From contig JAKSPL010000013.1 in assembly GCA_024404815.1 (NCBI GenBank), forward strand, positions 1-49,516: DNA of 49,516 nt, read 5' to 3'. The notes beneath the pieces are model-generated. The model was not told where the DNA came from. It saw only the letters and a program-made list of their open reading frames with translations, and did not search any database. Shown here one piece after another: positions 23,870-31,653 of this stretch (positions are counted from its first letter, which is position 1; every line of letters starts with the position of its first letter). This DNA comes from Oscillospiraceae bacterium (GTDB taxonomy: Bacteria > Bacillota > Clostridia > Oscillospirales > Ruminococcaceae). A program made the position numbers and the translations under genes.

Positions 23870-24829
23870 TCAGTCGATTTTAATGACACCATTGCGCTCA
23901 AGATTGTGAAGAAACATAAAGCGTGCCTCATCGCGGCATTCAGGCTTTATCAAATAGTACATATAGTTTTCGATGAGAAACAGATTACTTGCGGTGCGTC
24001 CTTCGATTTTGAACTGGTTGAAGCCCATCGGGAGATACTTTTCCCAGATCGCTTCGGGACTGATATGATGCGGACGCTTTTTGCTGTCATAGATGTTGTT
24101 GCCGTTGGAGGGACATTTGATGTTCTTCTTGACGGTAAAGTCGGAGTAGTCGGACATATTGAACGGCTTATTCGGGTATTTTTTCAGATGTTCCACATAT
24201 GCGATCTGCTGCAATCCGACATGATAGTATTCTTCGCTTCTGTGCGGACAATTCGGAACACAGCAGGAATTGATGAGCAGTTCGCATTTTTCCTTGTGGG
24301 GGAGTTGTTCGAGAATGTCAAATTTGTTGTTGAGGTCGTAGTCCAGAACGACAACATGGTAATCTTTATTCAGTTCCTCCGCGACTTTTTCGGGGTCTAC
24401 CAGTCGTTTGCAGGTCGAACTGGTGATTTTATACCGCGGGTATTTTTCACGGATATAGGCTTCAAGCAGCGGCGACATGACAATGACTTCGTTCATACCG
24501 TTGTCCGCAAGCTGCATCAGGCGGTTACAGAACGGGTCTTTGAGGTGTTCCTCTTTGAGTGCGGGGTTTGTGAATGTAAACCGCAGGGGAATGCCCTTGT
24601 CGTTGAACGCCTTGACGACATTTTTGATAAAGGTTTCGTCGGAGAGGTAGCCGCCGACCGTGCGGCCGCCGTTCCAGAGTGCAGGCGGAAAAATACCGTA
24701 GAATGAAGCGATTTCCGCACCTTCACGGAAAAATTCCGGCACATTCTGCATCATATTCAGGAAAACAAGATTGAATTTGGTATGCAGCGCGAAGCTGGGC
24801 AGGTGAAATCTGACTTTACTCTGTTCCAT
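23870..24829 (-). CDS. U32-like protein of unknown function, paralogue B
   Basis: A 319-residue paralogue of the protein at 1745-2680. Shared blocks are FPPALWNGGRTVGG, GIPLRFTFTNPALK, SSTCKRL, VVLDYDLNN, LPHKEKCELLIN, a CVPNCPHR pair, YVEHLKK, CPSNGNNIYD, MGFNQFKIEGR and ENYMYYLIKPECRDEA. The CNNC motif of paralogue A is CNRL here, so those two Cys are not essential, whereas STC, C-x-x-x-C and CP persist as candidate metal ligands. The FKIEGR motif again points to the U32 superfamily. ATG 24829 has AAAGGAG 7 nt upstream. It stands alone with its own promoter. Function not known. Confidence 0.7.
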   Translation of the reverse strand: MEQSKVRFHLPSFALHTKFNLVFLNMMQNVPEFFREGAEIASFYGIFPPALWNGGRTVGGYLSDETFIKNVVKAFNDKGIPLRFTFTNPALKEEHLKDPFCNRLMQLADNGMNEVIVMSPLLEAYIREKYPRYKITSSTCKRLVDPEKVAEELNKDYHVVVLDYDLNNKFDILEQLPHKEKCELLINSCCVPNCPHRSEEYYHVGLQQIAYVEHLKKYPNKPFNMSDYSDFTVKKNIKCPSNGNNIYDSKKRPHHISPEAIWEKYLPMGFNQFKIEGRTASNLFLIENYMYYLIKPECRDEARFMFLHNLERNGVIKID

Positions 24830-24861
24830 CGTGTTACTCCTTTGGTAGCATTTCTTTTCAT

Positions 24862-24890
24862 ATTCTACCATATTCTTTGCGGAATGTCAA
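24862..24890 (-). promoter_or_regulatory. Sigma-A promoter for U32-like paralogue B
   Basis: Minus strand TTGACA (plus 24885-24890), 17-nt spacer, TAGAAT (plus 24862-24867). Confidence 0.75.
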
Positions 24891-24932
24891 TATCGTGGGA
24901 ACGCACAAAACGCTGAACAATGCAGATTTCGC

Positions 24933-24972
24933 AGAAAACAAAAGCATCGGTGTTGTTTTCCACCGATGCTTT
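24933..24972 (-). terminator. Terminator of the VanY-type gene
   Basis: AAAGCATCGGTG (24941-24952) and CACCGATGCTTT (24961-24972), 12 perfect base pairs. On the minus strand it is followed by TGTTTT, 5 nt after the stop codon at 24978. Confidence 0.88.
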
Positions 24973-24977
24973 GTTTG

Positions 24978-26009
24978 TTATTCAGTGACAGCGGTCGTTT
25001 CGGTTTCCTTCGTCAGATATGTGACGATCACGCCGTTCTGGTTGTCGCCGGAAAGCGAATAGTCTGTGTCGGCAGGAATCGGGATCTCAAAGATACCTGC
25101 GTCATCCACGTTGATGATCGGCACATAGAATGCCGCATACTTGTTACCGTTGGCAGAGAGTGAAAGCTTCTCGCCGTCGTAGGTGTAATTTTTGAGAATG
25201 GCGAGATATTCTTCCAGACAGAGATTGTTTTCTTTCATATATTGGGCGTGTTCTGCGCCGACATAGCGGAAGTGCCAGGGTTCTGCCTCAAAGCCTGTGA
25301 GTTCGGTTTTGTCAGCAGGGTACCTCTGGATAAAGCCGTATTCTGCACAGTGTTCGACAAGCCATGCGTAATCGCCCGAACCGTCAAACTCAGTAATTGT
25401 GCCGTCACTGTAAATATTGAGGTCAAAGGAAAGACCTGTTTCGTGGTCGCTGTGACCTGCGGCTGCGGTATTGGTTTCAGTATTGTTGACGGTTGCTTTG
25501 TCGTAGAGGGATTTCTGCTTTGCTTCTGTGCGGTAGCCGTCGATAATCTGAATATCTTCGTGCCCTGTAGCCTGATAGAAGCCGTCCATCATTTCGGCAA
25601 GCTTCTGTGCAGGGGTTTCCAGCAACTTGACATCGGTGCTGCTGACACCGAAATGTTCATTGCGGTATGAATAGACGGAAACGAGTCCCTCCTGAATATC
25701 GGTGATGGCAAACTCGCGGTTGACGAGTACTAAAAAGCCTTTTGAGGCATCAAAATCAGAACCGAAGAACGCCTGATAGGAGAATACGGTCTGGTCTGTC
25801 GGGGGCGCAGTGGTTTCTGTGGGAATGATAATTTCTGTGTCATCGGTCTGCTGAGGGAGCGGATCGGTGTTGACGATGGGACGGATATTGCCCCAGACGC
25901 GTGTACCGAAATATGCGCCGACAATGCCGATGGCAACGAGAATTCCGAGCGCGATGATGCCCTTCGGGGATTTGCGAAGTTCCTTGCCTGTTGAGCGGTA
26001 ATCAGCCAT
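24978..26009 (-). CDS. Membrane-anchored D-Ala-D-Ala carboxypeptidase (VanY/M15B)
   Basis: About 343 residues from ATG 26009. A single N-terminal membrane helix (IIALGILVAIGIVGAYFGT, about 18-36) anchors it, followed by a Pro/Thr-rich spacer. The M15 peptidase domain (about 140-265) contains DGYRTEAKQ, GHSDHETGLSFDLN (HxxxxxxD zinc motif) and EPWHFRYVG with the third zinc ligand. It would trim peptidoglycan stem peptides outside the cell. An extra C-terminal domain of about 75 residues follows. The start is uncertain: AAAGGA abuts an in-frame GTG (26042), while ATG 26009 is separated from it by a 7-bp hairpin (GCTCTGT/ACAGAGC). Confidence 0.88.
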   Translation of the reverse strand: MADYRSTGKELRKSPKGIIALGILVAIGIVGAYFGTRVWGNIRPIVNTDPLPQQTDDTEIIIPTETTAPPTDQTVFSYQAFFGSDFDASKGFLVLVNREFAITDIQEGLVSVYSYRNEHFGVSSTDVKLLETPAQKLAEMMDGFYQATGHEDIQIIDGYRTEAKQKSLYDKATVNNTETNTAAAGHSDHETGLSFDLNIYSDGTITEFDGSGDYAWLVEHCAEYGFIQRYPADKTELTGFEAEPWHFRYVGAEHAQYMKENNLCLEEYLAILKNYTYDGEKLSLSANGNKYAAFYVPIINVDDAGIFEIPIPADTDYSLSGDNQNGVIVTYLTKETETTAVTE

Positions 26010-26196
26010 AATTGCATGCTCTGTGCAGGGGGACAGAGCCACTCCTTTCTTTGAACATAACGCTGTATGCCTGCGGAATCTGAAACTATTATACCATAGC
26101 TTTTTCCAAAAATAAAATATTTCCGCCGAGAATCGTCATTATCGACAGAAATAGTCCAAGAATACATGATAAAGTGACGAAATTGTTTACAAAATA

Positions 26197-26225
26197 TTGA
26201 CAAAACAGGAAGAATATGGTAATCT
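26197..26225 (+). promoter_or_regulatory. Sigma-A-like promoter for the zinc-ribbon gene
   Basis: TTGACA (26197-26202), 17-nt spacer, TAATCT (26220-26225), about 46 nt before ATG 26272. Confidence 0.6.
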
Positions 26226-26271
26226 GTAAGCATTAGAAGCGTGGGTTCTGCGCTTGAAAGGAATGAGGAAA

Positions 26272-26532
26272 ATGCGTCCCCTGATTTGCCCGAACTGCGG
26301 AGAAGTTGTCGAGTCCAAGCATAGTTTCTGTGTTGTATGCGGAGCAGATTTGACGGAAAAACGCATACAGCAAACGGATTCCTCAGAGGAACGTGTCCGC
26401 GGAATGTTTCGAAAACCGATCGCACTGCGCCCGAATGCGCAGCGTGTAGTGCAGGAACATCAGCAGAAACTTGCCAAACGCCAAGAGACCCCTTCCGCCG
26501 ATGAAGCGGCGATTCTGCCTGACTTCATTTGA
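26272..26532 (+). CDS. Small zinc-ribbon protein
   Basis: An 86-residue protein starting MRPLICPNCGEVV; two CxxC pairs (CPNC and CVVC, 12 residues apart) form a zinc ribbon of the double-C type. The rest is charged and probably helical/disordered. ATG 26272 has AAAGGA 9 nt upstream; alternatives at 26254 (TTG) and 26263 are less well placed. No function can be given. Confidence 0.65.
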   Translation: MRPLICPNCGEVVESKHSFCVVCGADLTEKRIQQTDSSEERVRGMFRKPIALRPNAQRVVQEHQQKLAKRQETPSADEAAILPDFI

Positions 26533-26571
26533 ATGATTTTGACGAATATCGTTTCCCGTGGTATTTGTCAT

Positions 26572-26605
26572 ACTGCCGCAGCGGTTTTGCTGGGGCAGTT
26601 TTTTT
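26572..26605 (+). terminator. Terminator after the zinc-ribbon gene
   Basis: ACTGCCGCAGC (26572-26582) and GCTGGGGCAGT (26589-26599) pair with one G-G mismatch, followed by a run of seven T. Confidence 0.85.
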
Positions 26606-26678
26606 GCGCCTGCGGAGATTGTTGCAGTATGTGCAAAAACAAACGACATAATCCGCGAAATTTCGTCAATCTGCGCAG

Positions 26679-26707
26679 ATGCTTTTTTGTTGGTTTTGTG
26701 CTATAAT
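26679..26707 (+). promoter_or_regulatory. Extended -10 promoter for mscL
   Basis: TATAAT (26702-26707) preceded by TTTTGTGC, with no good -35 at 17 nt. The position 57 nt before mscL supports it. Confidence 0.6.
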
Positions 26708-26763
26708 AGGAAATGGAAATTGCGCGGGCAAACGCGTAATAAAGAGAAAGGATGTAAATTACT

Positions 26764-27198
26764 ATGGCAGACGTAAAGAACGCTGCATCCGCAGCAAAAG
26801 ACAAGGGCAAAGGCTTTATCGCGGAATTTAAGGAATTCGCACTCAAGGGCAATGTGATGGATATGGCAGTCGGTGTTATCATCGGCGGCGCATTCGGCAA
26901 CATTGTTACCGCATTTACTGAGGATTTCATCAATCCGCTGATCGCCTGCATCGGCGGCACAGATGTTGCCGGCGTCATTAAGCTCGGCAGCACAGGTCAG
27001 GTTCTCAACTGGGGTCATTTCGTGACCGCGATCATCAACTTCCTCATCATGGCATTCTGCATTTTCATGATGGTCAAGGCTGTCAACAAGCTGATGAGCC
27101 TCGGCAAGAAGAAGGAAGAAGAAAAGCCCGAAGAACCTCCGAAGCCCAGCAACGAAGAAGTTTTGCTGACCGAGATCCGCGATCTTCTGAAAAAATAA
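26764..27198 (+). CDS. mscL: Large-conductance mechanosensitive channel MscL
   Basis: A 144-residue MscL, a homopentameric pore that opens under membrane tension to release solutes on osmotic downshock. The N-terminal amphipathic helix EFKEFALKGNVMDMAVGVIIGGAFGNIV leads into TM1, and TM2 is FVTAIINFLIMAFCIFMMVKAVNKL. The C-terminal helix is Lys/Glu-rich (KKEEEKPEEPPKPSNEEVLLTEIRDLL). The N-terminal tail of about 20 residues is Lys/Ala-rich and longer than in E. coli. AGAAAGGATG precedes ATG 26764. Confidence 0.95.
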   Translation: MADVKNAASAAKDKGKGFIAEFKEFALKGNVMDMAVGVIIGGAFGNIVTAFTEDFINPLIACIGGTDVAGVIKLGSTGQVLNWGHFVTAIINFLIMAFCIFMMVKAVNKLMSLGKKKEEEKPEEPPKPSNEEVLLTEIRDLLKK

Positions 27199-27213
27199 TT
27201 AGAATCAACCGAG

Positions 27214-27248
27214 TCAGCACTCTGAGTATTCAGGGTGCTGATTTTTTT
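27214..27248 (+). terminator. Terminator of mscL
   Basis: TCAGCACTCTGA (27214-27225) and TCAGGGTGCTGA (27230-27241), loop GTAT, then seven T. Confidence 0.9.
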
Positions 27249-27338
27249 ATTCCGTTTGAATCTGATGCTCATAGACTCCAATTTGTATGTGTTCAAATTG
27301 GGCAAGTTGATGAATTTGAAAAGCTTTTTGAATTTCTC

Positions 27339-27367
27339 TTGACAAATAACAGGGAAACTGCTATAAT
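27339..27367 (+). promoter_or_regulatory. Sigma-A promoter for nrdG-nrdD
   Basis: TTGACA (27339-27344), 17-nt spacer, TATAAT (27362-27367). The NrdR boxes begin 10 nt after the -10. Confidence 0.88.
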
Positions 27368-27376
27368 CATTATTGC

Positions 27377-27424
27377 GCACAGTTTATAGTGTGTGAAATA
27401 ATTCACAAACACAACATATAGTGT
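27377..27424 (+). promoter_or_regulatory. Tandem NrdR boxes
   Basis: GCACAGTTTATAGTGT (27377-27392) and ACACAACATATAGTGT (27409-27424) both match the NrdR-box pattern ACAC-x6-x-x-TAGTGT. They are 32 bp apart, three helical turns, as is typical. They overlap the transcription start and initial leader, so bound NrdR-(d)ATP should repress. This agrees with the ribonucleotide reductase genes downstream. Confidence 0.88.
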
Positions 27425-27507
27425 GTAACGCGGAAAATATGGAGAAAAGTCTGCATCCACTCAGCAGACTTTGTTTGCATATAAAACATTTTTTGAAGAA
27501 GTGAGGA

Positions 27508-28206
27508 ATGAGCGTGAAAATCGCAGGATTACAAAAGTTAACACTCCTTGATTATCCTGAACATACCGCTTGTACCGTCTTTCTTTGGGGATGTAACTAC
27601 CGCTGTCCGTTTTGTCATAATGCACGGCTTGTGACTGCAAAATGCGAGGAAATGCTTTCGGAAGAGGAGTTTTTTGCTTTCCTTCGCAAACGGCAGGGAC
27701 TGCTTGACGGCGTCTGCATCACAGGCGGCGAACCGACACTCAACCCCGAACTTGCGGATTTCATTCGGAAGATTCGTGCGCTTGGGTATCAGGTGAAGCT
27801 CGACACAAACGGAACCAATCCCGAACTGCTGAAACAGCTTTGTGCGGAGGGACTTGTGGATATGGTGGCGATGGACATCAAAAATTCGCCCGAAAAATAT
27901 CCGCTGACCGCAGGCACAGAGCATTGCGGCATGAACGCTGTCAACGAGAGCATACGGTTTTTGATGCAGGGGACTGTCCCTTATGAATTCCGTACCACCA
28001 TCGTGAAAAATTACCATACGCCTGCGGATCTGCAGCGCATCGGTCAATGGATTCACGGGGCGGCGGCGTACTATCTGCAAGGGTTTCAGGATTCGGGCGA
28101 ACTGATCGCAGAAGGACTTTCAGGCTGTACGCCTGCGGAAATGCAGACGCTGCTGGACGCGGTACTTCCCGATGTACCGAACGCAAAGCTGCGCGGCGTA
28201 GACTGA
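27508..28206 (+). CDS. nrdG: Anaerobic RNR-activating radical SAM enzyme NrdG
   Basis: A 232-residue radical SAM protein that generates the glycyl radical on NrdD. The cluster motif GCNYRCPFCHN gives CxxxCxxC at about residues 29-36. GGEPTLNP is the SAM-binding GGE motif, and VKLDTNGT and DMVAMDIKNS follow as in the NrdG/PflA-like activase group. It lies directly before nrdD and behind the NrdR boxes. GAAGTGAGGA precedes ATG 27508. Some proteins of this type are called pflA-like; the neighbour decides for NrdG. Confidence 0.93.
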   Translation: MSVKIAGLQKLTLLDYPEHTACTVFLWGCNYRCPFCHNARLVTAKCEEMLSEEEFFAFLRKRQGLLDGVCITGGEPTLNPELADFIRKIRALGYQVKLDTNGTNPELLKQLCAEGLVDMVAMDIKNSPEKYPLTAGTEHCGMNAVNESIRFLMQGTVPYEFRTTIVKNYHTPADLQRIGQWIHGAAAYYLQGFQDSGELIAEGLSGCTPAEMQTLLDAVLPDVPNAKLRGVD

Positions 28207-28288
28207 TCGACCGTGCGAACAAAAAAGAAAACGCATGTGTAAACAAAAAAAGCGGACAAAAAGAAAAATATGAATGGAGGAGTTTCCC

Positions 28289-30664
28289 ATGTACAAGGTA
28301 ACGAAACGCGATGGTAAAATCGTTGAATTCGAGATCTCCAAAATCGCAGAGGCAGTCCGTAAGGCTTTTGAAGCCACCAACAAACAGTATCATCCCTCGA
28401 TCATTGATATGCTGGCACTTCGCGTGACCGCACATTTCGAGCCGAAGATCAAGGACGACATGATCGCCGTTGAGGAGATTCAGGACAGCGTCGAAGCCGT
28501 GCTGAGTGAAGCAGGCTACGCCGATGTTGCAAAGGCGTACATCCTCTACCGCAAGCAGCGCGAAAAGCTGCGTAATATGAAATCCACGATTCTGGACTAT
28601 AAAGATACCGTGGATAGTTATGTGAAGGTTACCGACTGGCGCGTCAAAGAGAATTCCACCGTCACTTATTCTGTCGGCGGTCTGATCCTCAACAACTCGG
28701 GCGCAATTACCGCAAACTACTGGCTTTCCGAAATCTACGATGAGGAGATCGCAAACGCACACCGTTCGGGCGATATGCACATTCATGACCTCTCTATGCT
28801 GACAGGCTACTGCGCAGGCTGGTCGCTCAAACAGCTCATTCAGGAAGGCTTGGGCGGCGTGGAAGGCAAAATCACTTCTGCCCCTGCAAAGCACCTCGCA
28901 ACCCTCTGCAACCAGATGGTCAACTTCCTCGGCATCATGCAGAATGAATGGGCAGGCGCACAGGCATTCTCCTCGTTTGATACCTATCTTGCACCGTTCG
29001 TTAAGGCTGACAATCTGCCTTACGACCAAGTGAAAAAGTGCATCGAATCGTTTATTTTCGGCGTCAACACCCCGTCCCGCTGGGGTACACAGGCACCGTT
29101 CTCCAACATCACCCTCGACTGGACAGTCCCGAACGATCTGGCAGAACTCGATTGTATCGTCGGCGGCAAGCCCGCAGGCTTCAAGTACAAGGACTGCAAA
29201 AAAGAGATGGACATGATCAACAAGGCGTTCATCGAAACCATGATCGAAGGCGATGCACACGGCAGAGGCTTCCAGTATCCGATCCCGACCTATTCCATCA
29301 CCAGCGATTTCGACTGGTCGGAAACCGAAAACAACCGCCTCCTGTTCGAAATGACATCCAAGTACGGCACTCCGTACTTCTCGAACTATATCAACAGCGA
29401 CATGGAGCCGAGCGATGTTCGTTCGATGTGCTGCCGTCTGCGTCTTGACCTGCGTGAACTCCGCAAAAAGACGGGCGGTTTCTTCGGCAGCGGCGAATCC
29501 ACAGGTTCGATCGGTGTTGTTACCATCAATATGCCGCGTATCGCATATCTCGCAGCAGACGAAGCAGACTTCTATCACCGTCTGGACAAACTGATGGACA
29601 TTGCGGCACGTTCGCTGAAAATCAAGCGTACGATCATCTCCAAGCTGCTTGCAGAAGGCTTGTACCCGTACACCAAGCGGTATCTGGGCAGCCTTGATAA
29701 CCACTTCTCGACCATCGGTCTGATCGGTATGAACGAAGTCGGTCTGAATGCAAAATGGCTCCGCAAGGACATGACACACCGCGAAACACAGGTATTCACC
29801 AAGCAGGTGCTCGACCATATGCGTGAGCGTTTGTCTGATTATCAGGAGCAGTACGGTGATCTCTACAACCTCGAAGCAACCCCTGCGGAATCGACGACCT
29901 ATCGTCTTGCAAAGCACGATATTGCGAAGTATCCCGATATCATCACCGCAGCAAAAGAGGGCGATACCCCGTACTATACCAACAGTTCGCACCTGCCTGT
30001 CGGCTATACGGAGGACATCTTCTCCGCGCTCGATATTCAGGACGAATTGCAGACCTGCTACACTTCCGGTACAGTATTCCATGCATTCCTCGGCGAAAAG
30101 CTGCCTGACTGGAAAGCAGCCGCAACGCTGGTGCGCAAGATCGCACAGAACTACAAACTCCCGTACTACACGCTTTCCCCGACCTATTCGGTCTGCCGCG
30201 AACACGGCTATCTGGTCGGCGAGCAGCACAGCTGTCCGCACTGCGGCAAGGAAACCGAAGTATACAGCCGTATCACAGGCTATTACCGCCCTGTCAAGAA
30301 CTTCAACGATGGTAAGGCGCAGGAATTCAAGGACCGCAAGGTATACAACATCGAGCGTTCCGTATTGAAGCACGAGGGCGCACTGCCTGAGACGGCGGAC
30401 GTTCAGACCGCTTGTGCAGACAACTGCGGCGAAGTCCTGCTGTTTGCGACAAGAACCTGTCCGAACTGCAAAATGGCAGCGACTTTCCTTGAAAAAGCAG
30501 GAATTGCTTACAAAAAGCTGATTGCAGATGAGGAGCCTGAGCTGGTGGCAAAATACGGCATCAAGCAGGCACCGACATTGATCGTGGAAAACGGCGGCGA
30601 ATTTGAACGCATTGTGAATGTGTCGAATATCCGTAAGTTTACCGAATCTGTCTGCGTGAAATAA
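28289..30664 (+). CDS. nrdD: Anaerobic ribonucleoside-triphosphate reductase NrdD with C-terminal glutaredoxin domain
   Basis: A 791-residue class III ribonucleotide reductase that makes dNTPs without oxygen. An N-terminal ATP-cone (about 1-95; VTKRDGKIVEFEISKI) gives allosteric control. The catalytic barrel follows, with a zinc site formed by C649-PH-C652 and a second Cys group, and the glycyl radical site G664 (YSRITGYYRP). An extra domain after about residue 710 contains FATRTCPNCKMAATF (C724, C727) and APTLIVENG, a glutaredoxin/thioredoxin fold. This fused NrdH-like domain suggests thiol rather than formate as reductant. TGGAGGAG precedes ATG 28289. Confidence 0.95.
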   Translation: MYKVTKRDGKIVEFEISKIAEAVRKAFEATNKQYHPSIIDMLALRVTAHFEPKIKDDMIAVEEIQDSVEAVLSEAGYADVAKAYILYRKQREKLRNMKSTILDYKDTVDSYVKVTDWRVKENSTVTYSVGGLILNNSGAITANYWLSEIYDEEIANAHRSGDMHIHDLSMLTGYCAGWSLKQLIQEGLGGVEGKITSAPAKHLATLCNQMVNFLGIMQNEWAGAQAFSSFDTYLAPFVKADNLPYDQVKKCIESFIFGVNTPSRWGTQAPFSNITLDWTVPNDLAELDCIVGGKPAGFKYKDCKKEMDMINKAFIETMIEGDAHGRGFQYPIPTYSITSDFDWSETENNRLLFEMTSKYGTPYFSNYINSDMEPSDVRSMCCRLRLDLRELRKKTGGFFGSGESTGSIGVVTINMPRIAYLAADEADFYHRLDKLMDIAARSLKIKRTIISKLLAEGLYPYTKRYLGSLDNHFSTIGLIGMNEVGLNAKWLRKDMTHRETQVFTKQVLDHMRERLSDYQEQYGDLYNLEATPAESTTYRLAKHDIAKYPDIITAAKEGDTPYYTNSSHLPVGYTEDIFSALDIQDELQTCYTSGTVFHAFLGEKLPDWKAAATLVRKIAQNYKLPYYTLSPTYSVCREHGYLVGEQHSCPHCGKETEVYSRITGYYRPVKNFNDGKAQEFKDRKVYNIERSVLKHEGALPETADVQTACADNCGEVLLFATRTCPNCKMAATFLEKAGIAYKKLIADEEPELVAKYGIKQAPTLIVENGGEFERIVNVSNIRKFTESVCVK

Positions 30665-30667
30665 TAC

Positions 30668-30703
30668 AAAAAGGAGAACCTCTCGTCAGGGGTTCTCCTT
30701 TTT
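30668..30703. terminator. Terminator between convergent nrdD and trxB
   Basis: AAAAAGGAGAACC (30668-30680) and GGTTCTCCTTTTT (30691-30703), 13 perfect pairs with A/T tails usable on either strand. Confidence 0.9.
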
Positions 30704-30744
30704 ATATAGTACTATATATATTATAGGTATTCGGCGCGGAAACG

Positions 30745-31653
30745 TTACAGGCTGTCGAGATACCGACAAGCGGCGAGTGCTGCGACTGCACCGTCCGAAG
30801 CGGCGGTGACGACCTGACGGATCGCTTTTGTGCGGCAGTCGCCTGCAACAAACAGTCCTGCGGTTTGGGTCAGACAGCGTTCGTCTGATACTGCATAGCC
30901 GTAGCTGTCCAGTTCTGCAAACTCTGAAAATGCGTCGTTTTCAGGTTTCTGCCCGATGGCGACAAACACACCCGTCACAGGAATCTGTTCGGTATTGCCT
31001 GCACGGTCGATGGTGATGCTTTCCAGCGAATCATCGCCGTTTAATGCGGTAACTGTCGCATTGACGATGATTTTCACATTCGGGAGCTTCGTAATCTTAT
31101 CCTGCAAAGCCTGTTCGCCTGTCAGCGTCGGGAGATTCTGCACAATGGTCACGGATCTGCAAAGTTCTGCGAGTAAAACGGTGTCCTGCAATGCGGTGTT
31201 TCCGCCGCCGATGACTGCCACATCCTGCCCTTTGAAAAACGCACCGTCACAGACTGCGCAGTAGCAAACGCCTGAACCTACGAGGTTTTCCTCGTTTGGA
31301 AGTCCCAGTGTGCGGTGCTTGGAGCCTGCCGCGAGAATGACGGTTTTCGCAAGATACTCGCCGTAGTCACCCGTCAGCGTAAAGCCGTCCGCGTCCTTGG
31401 AAATCGCAGTAATATGGTCCATTTCCAGCTCTGCGCCCTGCGCCTGCACTTGGTCGAGCATCTGCTCGGAAAGCTCTGCGCCGCTGAGTGCCTTGTGTGT
31501 CGGGTAGTTTTCCACCTTCGGGGAGAATGTGATCTGTCCGCCGAAGTTTTCTTTTTCCAGTACCAGCACGCTTTTTCCTGCGCGTCTGGCATAGAGTGCC
31601 GCGGTCAGTCCCGCAGGTCCGGAGCCGATGACCGCAATATCATAGCGTGCCAT
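30745..31653 (-). CDS. trxB: Thioredoxin reductase TrxB-type
   Basis: A 302-residue FAD/NADPH disulfide reductase of the low-molecular-weight thioredoxin reductase type. FAD motif GSGPAGLTAALYA is at the N-terminus, NADPH motif GGGNTALQDTVLLAE in the middle, the redox-active CAVCDG near residue 135, and the late FAD motif GLFVAGDC near the end. It would keep thioredoxin (or the NrdD-fused redoxin domain) reduced. Its ATG overlaps the stop of the aminotransferase gene by one base (TAATG), so the pair is translationally coupled. Confidence 0.93.
   Translation of the reverse strand: MARYDIAVIGSGPAGLTAALYARRAGKSVLVLEKENFGGQITFSPKVENYPTHKALSGAELSEQMLDQVQAQGAELEMDHITAISKDADGFTLTGDYGEYLAKTVILAAGSKHRTLGLPNEENLVGSGVCYCAVCDGAFFKGQDVAVIGGGNTALQDTVLLAELCRSVTIVQNLPTLTGEQALQDKITKLPNVKIIVNATVTALNGDDSLESITIDRAGNTEQIPVTGVFVAIGQKPENDAFSEFAELDSYGYAVSDERCLTQTAGLFVAGDCRTKAIRQVVTAASDGAVAALAACRYLDSL

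Noticed and set aside
27941-30373. Minus-strand open frame of 810 codons under nrdG/nrdD
   Set aside because: Antisense of conserved nrdD; no domain, no ribosome site.
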